The notes beneath the pieces are model-generated. The model made no database searches. It was not told the DNA's origin and saw only the letters and a list, made by a program, of their open reading frames with translations. DNA of 30,742 nt from an uncultured Oscillibacter sp. (GTDB taxonomy: Bacteria; Bacillota; Clostridia; Oscillospirales; Oscillospiraceae), in contig CAJUTB010000033.1 in NCBI GenBank assembly GCA_910589315.1, positions 1 to 30,742 of the forward strand, in the 5' to 3' direction. Each line of letters opens with the position of its first letter. The first letter of the stretch is position 1. The position numbers and the translations under genes were made by a program. Of this stretch, positions 1 to 7,456 are shown in pieces.

Positions 1-27
1 CTCTATTTTAACACACTCGATCCATCT

Positions 28-70
28 TTCCTAGCTTTTTTCTCGAAAGTAATAATACATCTGCTAGGAA
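28..70. repeat. Inverted repeat near left edge
   Basis: Eight-base arms TTCCTAGC (28-35) and GCTAGGAA (63-70) enclose a 27-base AT-rich spacer. On the plus strand the second arm is followed by a T-rich stretch. It could be a weak terminator or part of a regulatory leader for a gene outside the window. No gene is recognisable in bases 1-167. Confidence 0.3.
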
Positions 71-98
71 GATTTCTCTTTTGTCAACAATACAGTTG

Positions 99-128
99 CT
101 CCCCTGCCAAATTGGCAGGGGAGTTTTT
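99..128 (+). terminator. Intrinsic terminator at left edge
   Basis: A GC-rich stem (arms 99-108 and 114-123, CTCCCCTGCC with GGCAGGGGAG) is followed by a T5 run on the plus strand. On the minus strand no T-run follows. It therefore best fits a plus-strand transcript entering from the left of the window and converging on gpsA. Confidence 0.7.
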
Positions 129-167
129 GGATTTTTACATATGAAAACTTGTCAAAAATTCTTTGCT

Positions 168-1172
168 TTATAGCCATGCAGTCTCAAGCAGCTCATCCTT
201 TTTTGCACGGGTCATCAACTCCGAAACAACATCCTTCGGCTGCTTTCCCTGATACAAAATCTCATACGCGCAACGCGAAATCGGCATTTCTATGCCTTCC
301 CGTTCCGCCAGCTGATGAATGCTCTCCGCAGCATAATAGCCCTCTACCACCGCTCCAACTTCCTCCATGGCCTCCTTTGCACTCTTGCCCTGACCAATCA
401 GAATTCCTGCCCGATTGTTCCGGGAGTGCATCGAAGTACACGTAACAATCAAATCGCCCATACCCGCCAAACCGCCGAACGTCCGCCGCGTACCGCCTAA
501 CTGCTCGCCCAGCCGCGTGATCTCCGCCATCGCTCTGGTCATCAGCAACGCCTTTGTATTGTCCTGGAACCCCAGGCCGCTGCATATGCCGCAGCTCAAT
601 GCAATCACGTTTTTCAACGCCGCCGCCAGCTCGACGCCAATAATATCGTAACTCGTATAAACTCGAAAACAGTCGTTCATAAACGCATCCTGCACAAACC
701 GCGCCGCCGTCCGGTCCGGACACGCCGAAACGCAGCCCGTCGGCAGACGAAGCCCTACTTCCTCTGCGTGGGAAGGCCCCGAAAGGGCTACAACTTTACA
801 CTTATATTGTGTTGTCTCCTGTAAAATCTGGCTCATGCGAAGATTTGTGTCCCGTTCAATACCCTTGGAAACCGTTACCAAAACCGTTTCCGGTTTCAGG
901 TAAGGCGCAGCCTTCCGGCCCGTCTCCCGCACCGCAAAAGACGGACTCGCGCACACAACCAGTTCCGCCCCCTCCAGGCAGTCCAAATCGCCGGTAATCC
1001 GAAGGTTCTCCGGAAGGGTTACGCCCTTCAAAAGAGGATTTTCCCGCGTTTCACACATACTCGCCGCCTTAGCCGGGTTATGTGACCATAAGGTTACGTC
1101 GTGCCCGTTGTCGCAGAGGACCAACGCCAATGCCGTCCCCCAGCCGCCGCTGCCTAACACAACCGCTTTCAT
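168..1172 (-). CDS. gpsA: Glycerol-3-phosphate dehydrogenase [NAD(P)+]
   Basis: This cytoplasmic enzyme reduces dihydroxyacetone phosphate to sn-glycerol 3-phosphate, the backbone for phospholipids. The 334-residue length is usual for the family. The N-terminus carries a Rossmann dinucleotide motif, GSGGWGTA (residues 7-14), then SKGIE near residue 103 and the AALKN segment with the presumed catalytic lysine near residue 187. The ATG overlaps the plsY stop codon by four bases (ATGA) and has AGGAGG upstream, so translation is probably coupled to plsY. It is the last gene of der-plsY-gpsA, and PlsY uses its product. No minus-strand terminator is obvious after the stop. Confidence 0.97.
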   Translation of the reverse strand: MKAVVLGSGGWGTALALVLCDNGHDVTLWSHNPAKAASMCETRENPLLKGVTLPENLRITGDLDCLEGAELVVCASPSFAVRETGRKAAPYLKPETVLVTVSKGIERDTNLRMSQILQETTQYKCKVVALSGPSHAEEVGLRLPTGCVSACPDRTAARFVQDAFMNDCFRVYTSYDIIGVELAAALKNVIALSCGICSGLGFQDNTKALLMTRAMAEITRLGEQLGGTRRTFGGLAGMGDLIVTCTSMHSRNNRAGILIGQGKSAKEAMEEVGAVVEGYYAAESIHQLAEREGIEMPISRCAYEILYQGKQPKDVVSELMTRAKKDELLETAWL

Positions 1173-1858
1173 GCTTTCTCCTCCTCCTTTTTACGATGCA
1201 GATGAAATTTGCTTTCCGTACCGTTCAACAACCGCTTGATATTCGCCCGATGCTTCCAGACCACCAGGCCGCCGCAGAGAAACGCCAGAATTACAATCTT
1301 CGGTTCCGGATAAAAATACCAGCTTGCAAAGGGGAAACTCGCCCCAGCCCACAGCGAACCCAGCGAAACGTACCGCGTCAAAACCGCCAGCAGCAGAAAA
1401 CCGCCCCAGACGATCAGAGCCACCCGCCAATCAATCATAATGGCAACCGTGCCGCCGGAGAGAATCCCCTTGCCGCCTTTGAAGTGAAACATACACGGGA
1501 ACATATGCCCCAGCAAACAGAACAGCGCGGCCCAGTATTGAAACAGAATTGCCATTTGTTCCGGGTCCGGCTGAAGGGCATTCATGCCAAACCCCGGTTG
1601 ATAAAAACGGGACAGCCATACGCCAGCCAGCAGCGCAGCCACCGCCTTCAAAACGTCGCACAGAATTACAACAAATGTCAGCGCACCGCCGAACGTGCGG
1701 TGGAAATTGGTCAACCCTGCGTTGCCGCTGCCGTGGTTCCGCACGTCATCCCGCAGGATGTATTTTGAAACAATCACCGCCCCATTGAAACAGCCGCAAA
1801 AATAGGCGATTACCGCAGCCGCCACAAACGGCAGCCTCTGCAAAACTAAAAGCATCAT
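1169..1858 (-). CDS. plsY: Acyl-phosphate:glycerol-3-phosphate acyltransferase PlsY
   Basis: PlsY is an integral membrane enzyme that transfers an acyl group from acyl phosphate to glycerol 3-phosphate, making lysophosphatidic acid. Visible family signatures are GSGNAGLTNFHRTFG (about residues 43-57) and GHMFPCMFHFKGGKG (about 117-131), which form the phosphate and acyl-phosphate binding loops. Several hydrophobic helices surround them, and the C-terminus is short, basic and charged. At 229 residues it is slightly longer than many PlsY proteins. Two adjacent ATG codons exist (1858 and 1855); AGGAGG at the end of der lies about 8 bases before the first. It sits between der and gpsA, which supplies its acceptor substrate. 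Confidence 0.96.
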   Translation of the reverse strand: MMLLVLQRLPFVAAAVIAYFCGCFNGAVIVSKYILRDDVRNHGSGNAGLTNFHRTFGGALTFVVILCDVLKAVAALLAGVWLSRFYQPGFGMNALQPDPEQMAILFQYWAALFCLLGHMFPCMFHFKGGKGILSGGTVAIMIDWRVALIVWGGFLLLAVLTRYVSLGSLWAGASFPFASWYFYPEPKIVILAFLCGGLVVWKHRANIKRLLNGTESKFHLHRKKEEEKA

Positions 1859-1861
1859 CCG

Positions 1862-3190
1862 TTATTCCTCCTTCTCACCGCGCTGCCGGATGGAGATTCG
1901 GATAGGAGTTCCTTCCAGACCAAAGGTATTGCGGATGCAGTTTTCCAGATACCGCTGGTAAGAGAAGTGGAACAGCTTGGAGTCATTGCAGAAAATGACA
2001 TAGTGCGGCGGCCGGATGCCCACTTGGGTCATGTAATAGATTTTCAGCCGCTTTCCCTTGTCCGTCGGCGGCTGCACCCGCGCCTGGGCATCCGCCAGAA
2101 CTTCATTCAGCATACCGGTGGTAATCCGGGTGCTGGCCTGGTTGGACACGTAGTCAATCAGCTCGAAAAGCCGGTCCACCCGCTGGCCGGTCTTGGCGGA
2201 AATAAACAGCACCGGCGCATATGTCATAAACGCCAAGCCCTTCCGCACATCCTCCCGCATACGGTCCATGGTTTTTCCGTCTTTTTCCACCAGGTCCCAC
2301 TTGTTCACGACGATAATACTAGCTTTTCCCGCCTCGTGGGCCATTCCGGCCACCTTGGTATCCTGCTCCGTAACGCCTTCTGTGGCGTCAATCATAATCA
2401 GGCACACGTCCGCCCGGTCGATGGCCATAGTGGCCCGCAATGCGCTGTATTTTTCGATATTCTCCGCCACCTTGGATTTTTTCCGCAGTCCGGCGGTGTC
2501 GATGAACACAAATTTTCCCTTGTCGTTTTCAAAGCGCGAATCAATAGCGTCCCGGGTTGTACCCGCCACGTCGGAGACAATCACACGGTTTTCCCCCAGG
2601 ATTTTATTGACCAGCGAGGACTTGCCAGCGTTTGGCTTTCCAATGACGGCCACCTTGATCGCGTCGTCCTCCGGCTCCTCCTCCCCCTCGGGGGGGAAAT
2701 ATCCAACACAGGCGTCCAGCAAATCGCCGGTGCCGTGGCCGTGGACGGCAGAGACGGCGATCGGGTCGCCCAATCCCAGATTATAGAACTCGTAGAAATC
2801 CGGGTCGGGCGCACCGATGGAATCCATTTTGTTCACCGCCAGTACAATCGGCTTTCCGCAACGGAGCAGAAGATTTGCAACCTCGTGGTCAGAAGCGGTA
2901 AGCCCGGTGCGAACGTCGGTCAGAAACACAATAACCGTAGCCGTGTCAATGGCAATCTGCGCTTGTTCCCGCATGAATTCCAGAATCTGATTGTCGGTCC
3001 GCGGTTCAATGCCGCCGGTGTCAATCAAGGTAAAAGCGCGGCCGTTCCAGTCGGTTTCTCCGTAAATCCGGTCCCGTGTAACGCCGGGGGTATCCTCCAC
3101 AATGGAGAGCCGTTTCCCAATCAGTTTATTGAACAGCATCGACTTGCCCACATTGGGCCGTCCTACAATCGCGACAATTGGCTTTGCCAA
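1862..3190 (-). CDS. der: Ribosome biogenesis GTPase Der (EngA)
   Basis: Der is an essential double GTPase for 50S subunit assembly. Two tandem G domains are visible: the first starts with GRPNVGKS (residues 10-17), with DTPG and NKMD; the second starts with GKPNAGKSS near residue 184, with DTAG and NKWD. A C-terminal KH-like domain ends in a basic tail. The 442 residues match the family. The start codon is TTG at 3190-3188, placed by AAGGAGGA (3197-3204) six bases upstream; no in-frame ATG fits better. It heads the der-plsY-gpsA transcript behind a TTGCAG/TATAAT promoter. Confidence 0.97.
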   Translation of the reverse strand: MAKPIVAIVGRPNVGKSMLFNKLIGKRLSIVEDTPGVTRDRIYGETDWNGRAFTLIDTGGIEPRTDNQILEFMREQAQIAIDTATVIVFLTDVRTGLTASDHEVANLLLRCGKPIVLAVNKMDSIGAPDPDFYEFYNLGLGDPIAVSAVHGHGTGDLLDACVGYFPPEGEEEPEDDAIKVAVIGKPNAGKSSLVNKILGENRVIVSDVAGTTRDAIDSRFENDKGKFVFIDTAGLRKKSKVAENIEKYSALRATMAIDRADVCLIMIDATEGVTEQDTKVAGMAHEAGKASIIVVNKWDLVEKDGKTMDRMREDVRKGLAFMTYAPVLFISAKTGQRVDRLFELIDYVSNQASTRITTGMLNEVLADAQARVQPPTDKGKRLKIYYMTQVGIRPPHYVIFCNDSKLFHFSYQRYLENCIRNTFGLEGTPIRISIRQRGEKEE

Positions 3191-3206
3191 ATCAATTCCT
3201 CCTTAT

Positions 3207-3226
3207 GAGAGCGGACCGCCGCTCTC
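3207..3226 (-). other. Hairpin in the der leader
   Basis: An 8-bp stem (GAGAGCGG with CCGCTCTC) and 4-base loop lie immediately upstream of the der Shine-Dalgarno sequence, leaving that sequence unpaired. It has no T-run, so it is not a terminator. It may stabilise the mRNA 5' end or modulate ribosome access. Confidence 0.4.
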
Positions 3227-3265
3227 CTCCCTCTTTCGTCTGTTTTCGCAGCACATACTTTTTTT

Positions 3266-3294
3266 ATTATACCCGTCTTTTTGCAGAACTGCAA
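3266..3294 (-). promoter_or_regulatory. Promoter of der-plsY-gpsA
   Basis: Read on the minus strand: -35 TTGCAG (3294-3289), a 17-base spacer and a perfect -10 TATAAT (3271-3266). A palindrome, TTGCAG-TT-CTGCAA (3281-3294), covers the -35 box and the start of the spacer and could be an operator. The predicted transcript starts about 70 bases before the TTG start of der. Confidence 0.75.
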
Positions 3295-3330
3295 GATTTT
3301 TAGGCAAGATCGTTCTGAGGTTTCTGCAAA

Positions 3331-3359
3331 TTGATTTTCCAGCGTTTTTGTGGTATGCT
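3331..3359 (+). promoter_or_regulatory. Promoter of the GNAT gene
   Basis: -35 TTGATT (3331-3336), a 17-base spacer and -10 TATGCT (3354-3359), about 30 bases upstream of the start codon. The spacing is ideal; the -10 differs from consensus at two positions. Confidence 0.55.
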
Positions 3360-3390
3360 TTTATCCAGTTATATTTTCAGGAGGCAGAAA

Positions 3391-3900
3391 ATGAACATCC
3401 GTCAAGAAACCGCCGCCGATTATTCTTATGTTTACAACGTCGTAAAAACCGCCTTTGCCACAGCGGAACAAAGCGACGGAAATGAGCAGAACCTTGTCGT
3501 GGCCCTGCGCGAGAGCCGGTCTTTTATTCCGGAATTGTCCTTGGTGGCAACGGTTCGCGGGAAAATTGCCGGGCATATCCTATTTACCAAGGCGATCATC
3601 GGCGGACATACGGCATTGGCTCTTGCTCCCCTGTCCGTTTTGCCCGCATACCAAAAACAAGGCGTGGGTATGGCGTTGATGGCCGAGGGACATCGTATCG
3701 CCAGAGAACTGGGGTATCATTATTCGGTTGTTCTTGGACACTCGCAGTATTACCCCAAAGCGGGGTATCGTCCCGCCAGCCGGTTCGGCATCCGCGCGCC
3801 GTTTGACGTGCCGGACGAAAATTTTATGGCGATCCGGTTAAATCCAGCGGCGGAGCCGCTGAATGGCGTAATTGTGTACGACCCGGCGTTCGGAATTTGA
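3391..3900 (+). CDS. GNAT-family N-acetyltransferase
   Basis: This is a 169-residue single-domain acetyltransferase that uses acetyl-CoA to acetylate an amine; the substrate cannot be read from sequence. The acetyl-CoA binding motif A is visible as LSVLPAYQKQGVG (about residues 80-92), and the pattern ending in GYRPASRFGI resembles the COG3153 group of predicted acetyltransferases. ATG 3391 is chosen because AGGAGG (3379-3384) precedes it; an in-frame upstream codon at 3331 lies inside the promoter. It stands alone between two oppositely oriented transcripts and is followed by its own terminator. Confidence 0.85.
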   Translation: MNIRQETAADYSYVYNVVKTAFATAEQSDGNEQNLVVALRESRSFIPELSLVATVRGKIAGHILFTKAIIGGHTALALAPLSVLPAYQKQGVGMALMAEGHRIARELGYHYSVVLGHSQYYPKAGYRPASRFGIRAPFDVPDENFMAIRLNPAAEPLNGVIVYDPAFGI

Positions 3901-3946
3901 GGGCGGCGGAAATAAAACTGCATGTTTATCTGTATTGGGATATAAG

Positions 3947-3978
3947 AAACGGCATGACGGAAGTCATGCCGTTTTTTT
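3947..3978 (+). terminator. Terminator after the GNAT gene
   Basis: A 12-bp perfect stem (3947-3958 with 3963-3974, built on CGGCATGAC) and a GGAA loop, ending in a run of seven T on the plus strand. The A/T flanks could also help end the convergent ABC transporter transcript. Confidence 0.85.
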
Positions 3979-4031
3979 CAATCTCCGGACGTTTTCTCAT
4001 GGCCCGTCAACTCCCCCAGCGGGTATTTCAC

Positions 4032-4718
4032 TCAATTTGCCTGCGCCCTTCTCCGCTTCTTCAAACGAACGGCATGTCTTGTACGCCAGAGATATCCGGC
4101 CAGACTGATCCCATAAGACGCCACAAACAACGCCACAATACAAACTGCCGCAAACGGAGCATATTGCAAAACCGAGCTGTTCAGCGCATTCAAAGGAAAT
4201 TCGTTCGGGCCTTCCTCGAAATATTTTACCGTATAGAAAATCGGGAAAATCAACACAATGCTCACGTACTGCGCAAGCTGAAAATCAAACCAATAACACG
4301 CCGGCAGCGTCACCGCCGTCCACACCAGCGGTATTGCAATCGCGCACACAGCCGAAAAGCCTAACAGCGGCAGGCTGAACATCCGATATACGGCAAAAAT
4401 AGCCAGGTTGAACACTACGCTTCCCACAACGCTCACCCAAAGCGTCGCCACAACCGCCGCATATTTTCCCGCCACTATCCGATGCCCCGGAACCGGTAAA
4501 ATACGCTGGTACTTCTCCCATTCCACTTTCTCCTCAAAGGAGAACGTCAGCGTGTGCTGGATTCCCACCGTCATCGCCAGCATGACCGACGCCATCAATC
4601 CCGCAATCGTTCCGCAGTTTATCACAAGCAGAACCATCACCGCCCCCACCAGTATGAAAATACGCTTATTCAAGCCCTTGAAGAACAGGCACACATCTTT
4701 ATAAATCAATCCTCGCAT
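4032..4718 (-). CDS. ABC-2 type transporter permease
   Basis: A 228-residue hydrophobic protein with about six predicted membrane helices and an N-terminus (MRGLIYKDVCLFFKGLNKR) typical of ABC-2 exporter permeases, which begin with a short cytoplasmic segment leading into the first helix. It overlaps the end of the ATPase gene by 13 bases and follows the regulator-ATPase pair, so it is presumably the membrane partner of that ATPase. The start ATG at 4718 has AAGGGGG about 8 bases upstream. The substrate is unknown; relatives next to YtrA-type regulators are often linked to cell-envelope stress or peptide antibiotic export. Confidence 0.85.
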   Translation of the reverse strand: MRGLIYKDVCLFFKGLNKRIFILVGAVMVLLVINCGTIAGLMASVMLAMTVGIQHTLTFSFEEKVEWEKYQRILPVPGHRIVAGKYAAVVATLWVSVVGSVVFNLAIFAVYRMFSLPLLGFSAVCAIAIPLVWTAVTLPACYWFDFQLAQYVSIVLIFPIFYTVKYFEEGPNEFPLNALNSSVLQYAPFAAVCIVALFVASYGISLAGYLWRTRHAVRLKKRRRAQAN

Positions 4719-5566
4719 GACGCATCCCCCTTGATGTAAAACAGCATAATGTCTTCCAGCGACGCCGCGTCCGCCACCGCCTTCGGGTACTTCTTTCCCG
4801 CCGCCGTACGGTCCCGAACCAGATATTCCGTGCTTACTCCCGTTTCCCGCCGGACGATATAATCTTCCGGCGGCACGACGGTACTCTGTCCACAGCGCAG
4901 AATTCCATAACGGTCCAGAAGCGTATCCTTTTCTTCCTCGAAAATAATTTTCCCCTGGTGAATCAATACCACATAGTCGGCAACCTTCTGAATGTCCGAC
5001 GTAATATGAGACGAAAAGAACACCGAATGTTCCTCGTCCTGCAAAAAGTCCAGCAGCAAATCCAGAATTTCATCCCGGACCACCGGGTCCAGCCCCGCGG
5101 TCGCTTCGTCCAGAATCAGCAGGCGGGGCCGGTGGGCCAGCGCGCAGACAATGGAAAATTTCATCTTCATCCCTTTGGAAAAGGACTTGACCGCCTTGCG
5201 CAAGGGAAGCTGGAAGCGTTCCAGATACGATTGGAATAAACCGCTGTCCCAGGTGGAATAGACGCCGGAAAGCACCCGCTCTACGTCCCGGGCTGTGAAT
5301 ACCTCGTGAAAATTGCAGGTGTCAAACACCACCCCCACCTCGTCTTTTACAGTGGGGTCCGTGTGGTCTCGCCCGAGCACCTTCACTTCTCCCGCGTCCT
5401 TTTTCAGCTCGTTCAAAATCAGGCGGATCGTCGTACTCTTGCCCGCGCCGTTTTCTCCGATAAATCCAACAATCCGCCCCTTCGGCACACAAAAGGAAAC
5501 GTTGTCCAGCGCAAAGCCATTGAAGCGTTTGCAGAGGTTTCGGACCAAAATACTATTTTCATCCAT
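4706..5566 (-). CDS. ABC transporter ATP-binding protein (ABC-2 exporter type)
   Basis: A 286-residue ATPase that would power the adjacent permease. Walker A GENGAGKST (residues 37-45), a divergent signature SFSKGMKMKF (about 132-141) and Walker B LLILDEATAGLDP (about 152-164) are present, followed by the switch region FFSSH. The C-terminal 80 residues form an extra domain typical of BcrA/YtrB-like exporter ATPases. The ATG at 5566 is preferred over an in-frame TTG at 5575, because the AAGGAG inside the GntR gene end lies 10 bases before the ATG but abuts the TTG. The gap to the upstream regulator gene is five bases. Confidence 0.9.
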   Translation of the reverse strand: MDENSILVRNLCKRFNGFALDNVSFCVPKGRIVGFIGENGAGKSTTIRLILNELKKDAGEVKVLGRDHTDPTVKDEVGVVFDTCNFHEVFTARDVERVLSGVYSTWDSGLFQSYLERFQLPLRKAVKSFSKGMKMKFSIVCALAHRPRLLILDEATAGLDPVVRDEILDLLLDFLQDEEHSVFFSSHITSDIQKVADYVVLIHQGKIIFEEEKDTLLDRYGILRCGQSTVVPPEDYIVRRETGVSTEYLVRDRTAAGKKYPKAVADAASLEDIMLFYIKGDASCED

Positions 5567-5571
5567 AGCGT

Positions 5572-5949
5572 TCAATCTCCTTCTTCGTAAAATAATTTGA
5601 GGATTTTTTGCAGCTGTTCCAATCCGATTCCGTGGGTCCGCCCGATGACGGCGGCCTTTTGCAGCAGTTCTTCTGCAATGCGGAGCTGTTCTTCCTGGAT
5701 AAACTCCCGGTTTTGCGCGGCGACAAAACTGCCCTTGCCGGAAACCGTTTCAATAAAACCGTCGCGAGTCAAATCCTCATAGGCCCGCTGCACGGTGATC
5801 ACGCTCAAATGCAAATCCTTTGCCAGAGACCGCATGGAGGGCAGAGTCTCCCCGGCGGTCAAGGTTCCATCCATGATCTGGCTCTTGATCTGCTGGCAGA
5901 TCTGCTCATAAATCGGCTTGCCGCTACTGTTGCTGATCAGAATTTCCAT
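5572..5949 (-). CDS. GntR-family regulator, YtrA type
   Basis: A 125-residue protein with an N-terminal GntR winged helix-turn-helix (PIYEQICQQIKSQI to TVQRAYEDLTRDGFIETVSGKGSF, about residues 11-75) and only a short helical C-terminal tail. That matches the small YtrA subfamily, which lacks a large effector domain and usually represses its own ABC transporter operon. The start at 5949 has GGGAGGGAG directly upstream; an in-frame upstream start at 6060 lies beyond the promoter and is rejected. It is first in the regulator-ATPase-permease operon. Confidence 0.92.
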   Translation of the reverse strand: MEILISNSSGKPIYEQICQQIKSQIMDGTLTAGETLPSMRSLAKDLHLSVITVQRAYEDLTRDGFIETVSGKGSFVAAQNREFIQEEQLRIAEELLQKAAVIGRTHGIGLEQLQKILKLFYEEGD

Positions 5950-5984
5950 ATCTCCCTCCCTTCCTTCGTGCTTTCCGTTATATG

Positions 5985-6005
5985 TGTACTGGTTCGATAA
6001 GTACA
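5985..6005. promoter_or_regulatory. Palindromic operator for the GntR/YtrA regulator
   Basis: TGTACT (5985-5990) and AGTACA (6000-6005) are exact inverted arms separated by nine bases. The site covers the predicted transcription start and touches the -10 box. Its position suits repression by the GntR protein encoded directly downstream. Assignment to that protein is inference from position. Confidence 0.65.
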
Positions 6006-6033
6006 TTATAGGCGCGCAATGCGAGTTTGTCAA
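6005..6033 (-). promoter_or_regulatory. Consensus promoter of the GntR-ABC operon
   Basis: On the minus strand: -35 TTGACA (6033-6028), exactly 17 bases, then -10 TATAAT (6010-6005). Both hexamers are perfect sigma-A consensus, so the operon should be strongly expressed unless repressed. Confidence 0.85.
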
Positions 6034-6048
6034 GAGTAAATATGTCAA

Positions 6049-6079
6049 GGGGGATTTCACCCAAACGATGAAATCCCCC
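6049..6079 (-). terminator. Hairpin terminator after the VanZ-like gene
   Basis: An 11-bp perfect stem (GGGGGATTTCA 6049-6059 with its complement 6069-6079) and a 9-base loop. On the minus strand it follows the VanZ-like gene; the tail is T-rich but interrupted. It separates that transcript from the GntR promoter just beyond. Confidence 0.65.
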
Positions 6080-6111
6080 CGATAAACTTCATTTTACCGC
6101 AAAACAGCCTG

Positions 6112-6636
6112 TCATCTGGTTTTCAAACGCTTCAAAACCCAAAAGGTGACCGGCTTAAAAATAACATAGAGACCATAGCCCAGTACTCCGCCGGTCACAT
6201 TCGTGATCAGATCTGTGATATCCGAGGAGCGGTCAAAGAATGGCTGTAACAGTTCGATACCCAGGCTCATCAAAAAGCAGAAAAACACCGTCGCACCGAA
6301 TTTGGCCCGTTTGTCCCGGGTCAACGGAAACAGGAACCCGAAGGGCAGGGTCATGATAACATTCAAGAGCACCTGTCTGAAAAAGTCCCCTCTCCCCAAA
6401 GAAACGTCAATAAACGGCGCCAGATTCATGGGTTTATAGGGGTGGTCCAGCATGAATGGAATGGATGCGGCCACCGGCATCATGGTAAAATAGAGGACCA
6501 GAGAGAGATATGCATACATAAGGGTGTTGACAAGCAGAATGTCTTTGCCCTGGGTCCTCCACCTCCTGAAAAACACAAAAGCATATAGGAAACCCAACAC
6601 GGCAAAATCTATGAAATATTTTATCAGGTACTTCAC
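6112..6636 (-). CDS. VanZ-like membrane protein
   Basis: A 174-residue integral membrane protein with about four helices. The layout resembles the VanZ family: a conserved NLAPF-type segment (MNLAPFIDVSLG), a helix containing NVIMTLPFGFLFPL, then GIELLQPFFDRSSDITDLITNVTGGVLGY in pieces (ELLQ, the D-x-x-D segment, N-x-x-G). VanZ proteins are linked to glycopeptide tolerance but most homologues have no known role. A GTG start at 6636 is chosen because the membrane protein begins there; longer in-frame starts run back inside the upstream gene. A purine-rich stretch (6651-6660) is the likely ribosome site, though somewhat distant. Confidence 0.8.
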   Translation of the reverse strand: MKYLIKYFIDFAVLGFLYAFVFFRRWRTQGKDILLVNTLMYAYLSLVLYFTMMPVAASIPFMLDHPYKPMNLAPFIDVSLGRGDFFRQVLLNVIMTLPFGFLFPLTRDKRAKFGATVFFCFLMSLGIELLQPFFDRSSDITDLITNVTGGVLGYGLYVIFKPVTFWVLKRLKTR

Positions 6637-6661
6637 TGCATCACTTCTTTCCCTCTCTCCG

Positions 6662-7132
6662 CTATTTCCAAGTCTCCCCATCCTCGGTACAATGGTCCAG
6701 CCCCAGCACAATTTCGCCGGTCTCCAGATTTTGTACGCCCTCCATACCGTTCCGGGCAAATTCCAGCGGCTCCATACCGTCCACAATCGGCTGTGCCTCA
6801 CCGCCCCGCTGCGGGACAATTGCCCAGACTGCGCAGGGAACCCCGTCCGTATCTTCCCGCATATCCGCATCCAGAACCGTCAGCCGCGCGCCGGGATAGG
6901 TGACGTAAGTATCCACAGGCTCGAAGGTCTCCCCATCAAAGCGGCCAAAGTTGTTCGCCACGGTGCAGACGTTCGTCACCTCCAGCCGTAGGTTTTCGTA
7001 TTCAAACACCATTGTTTCTCCCTTTTCCAGCTTGGGAGAGAGCAGAGCGGCGTAAAAAATAAACACCACCAGCACAGACATACCGGGAAAGAGCAGCGAT
7101 TGATAGCGGCCGGCCAGTTTGGATTTCCGCAT
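6662..7132 (-). CDS. Hypothetical single-pass membrane protein
   Basis: A 156-residue protein I do not recognise. A basic N-terminus (MRKSKLAGRYQ) precedes one hydrophobic segment (about residues 13-32). The rest is soluble and acidic and would face outside the cytoplasm, with a beta-rich look. There is no lipobox. The start at 7132 has AGGAGAGG six bases upstream. It lies downstream of the rpmF terminator and 25 bases before the VanZ-like start, with no clear promoter of its own, so it may depend on read-through from yceD-rpmF. Confidence 0.7.
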   Translation of the reverse strand: MRKSKLAGRYQSLLFPGMSVLVVFIFYAALLSPKLEKGETMVFEYENLRLEVTNVCTVANNFGRFDGETFEPVDTYVTYPGARLTVLDADMREDTDGVPCAVWAIVPQRGGEAQPIVDGMEPLEFARNGMEGVQNLETGEIVLGLDHCTEDGETWK

Positions 7133-7154
7133 TGGGAACCTCTCCTTTCCTTAG

Positions 7155-7194
7155 AAAAAAGAGAGGGGAGCCAAGCTCCTCTCCCCTTTTTATC
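7155..7194 (-). terminator. Terminator after rpmF
   Basis: An imperfect GC-rich hairpin (arms about 7161-7171 and 7175-7188) flanked by A-run and T-run on opposite sides. On the minus strand it ends in TTTTTTC. It lies between rpmF and the membrane-protein pair and may be only partly effective. Confidence 0.6.
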
Positions 7195-7204
7195 CAGCAG
7201 AAAC

Positions 7205-7399
7205 TCACTTCGAAACGACGGATTTCACAACCTTGATCTCCCGACCGTTGTAAGTACCGCACTCGCGGCACATTCTATGAGGCAGGTGCATAGCACCGCA
7301 TTTCGGGCATACGACCAGATTGGGCGCAGCCAGCTTCCAGGTGGAGCTGCGCCGTTTATCCCGTCTTGCTTTGGATACCTTCCCCTTGGGTACTGCCAT
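7205..7399 (-). CDS. rpmF: 50S ribosomal protein L32
   Basis: L32 is a small component of the large ribosomal subunit. The 64-residue protein starts MAVPKGKVSKARRDKRRS, the hallmark basic N-terminus. It carries four cysteines (C31, C34, C44, C47) as two CxxC pairs, so this is the zinc-binding form rather than the cysteine-free paralogue some Firmicutes express under zinc limitation. AAGGAGGTG is ideally placed upstream. It follows yceD, the usual pairing. Confidence 0.97.
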   Translation of the reverse strand: MAVPKGKVSKARRDKRRSSTWKLAAPNLVVCPKCGAMHLPHRMCRECGTYNGREIKVVKSVVSK

Positions 7400-7456
7400 T
7401 TTGACACCTCCTTATTCATACAAAAGGCCGGACGCAGGCCCGTCCTTCTTTGGTCT

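Noticed and set aside
1967..3208. Plus-strand open frame of about 410 codons opposite der
   Set aside because: Der is complete with both GTPase domains; the opposite frame is a shadow.
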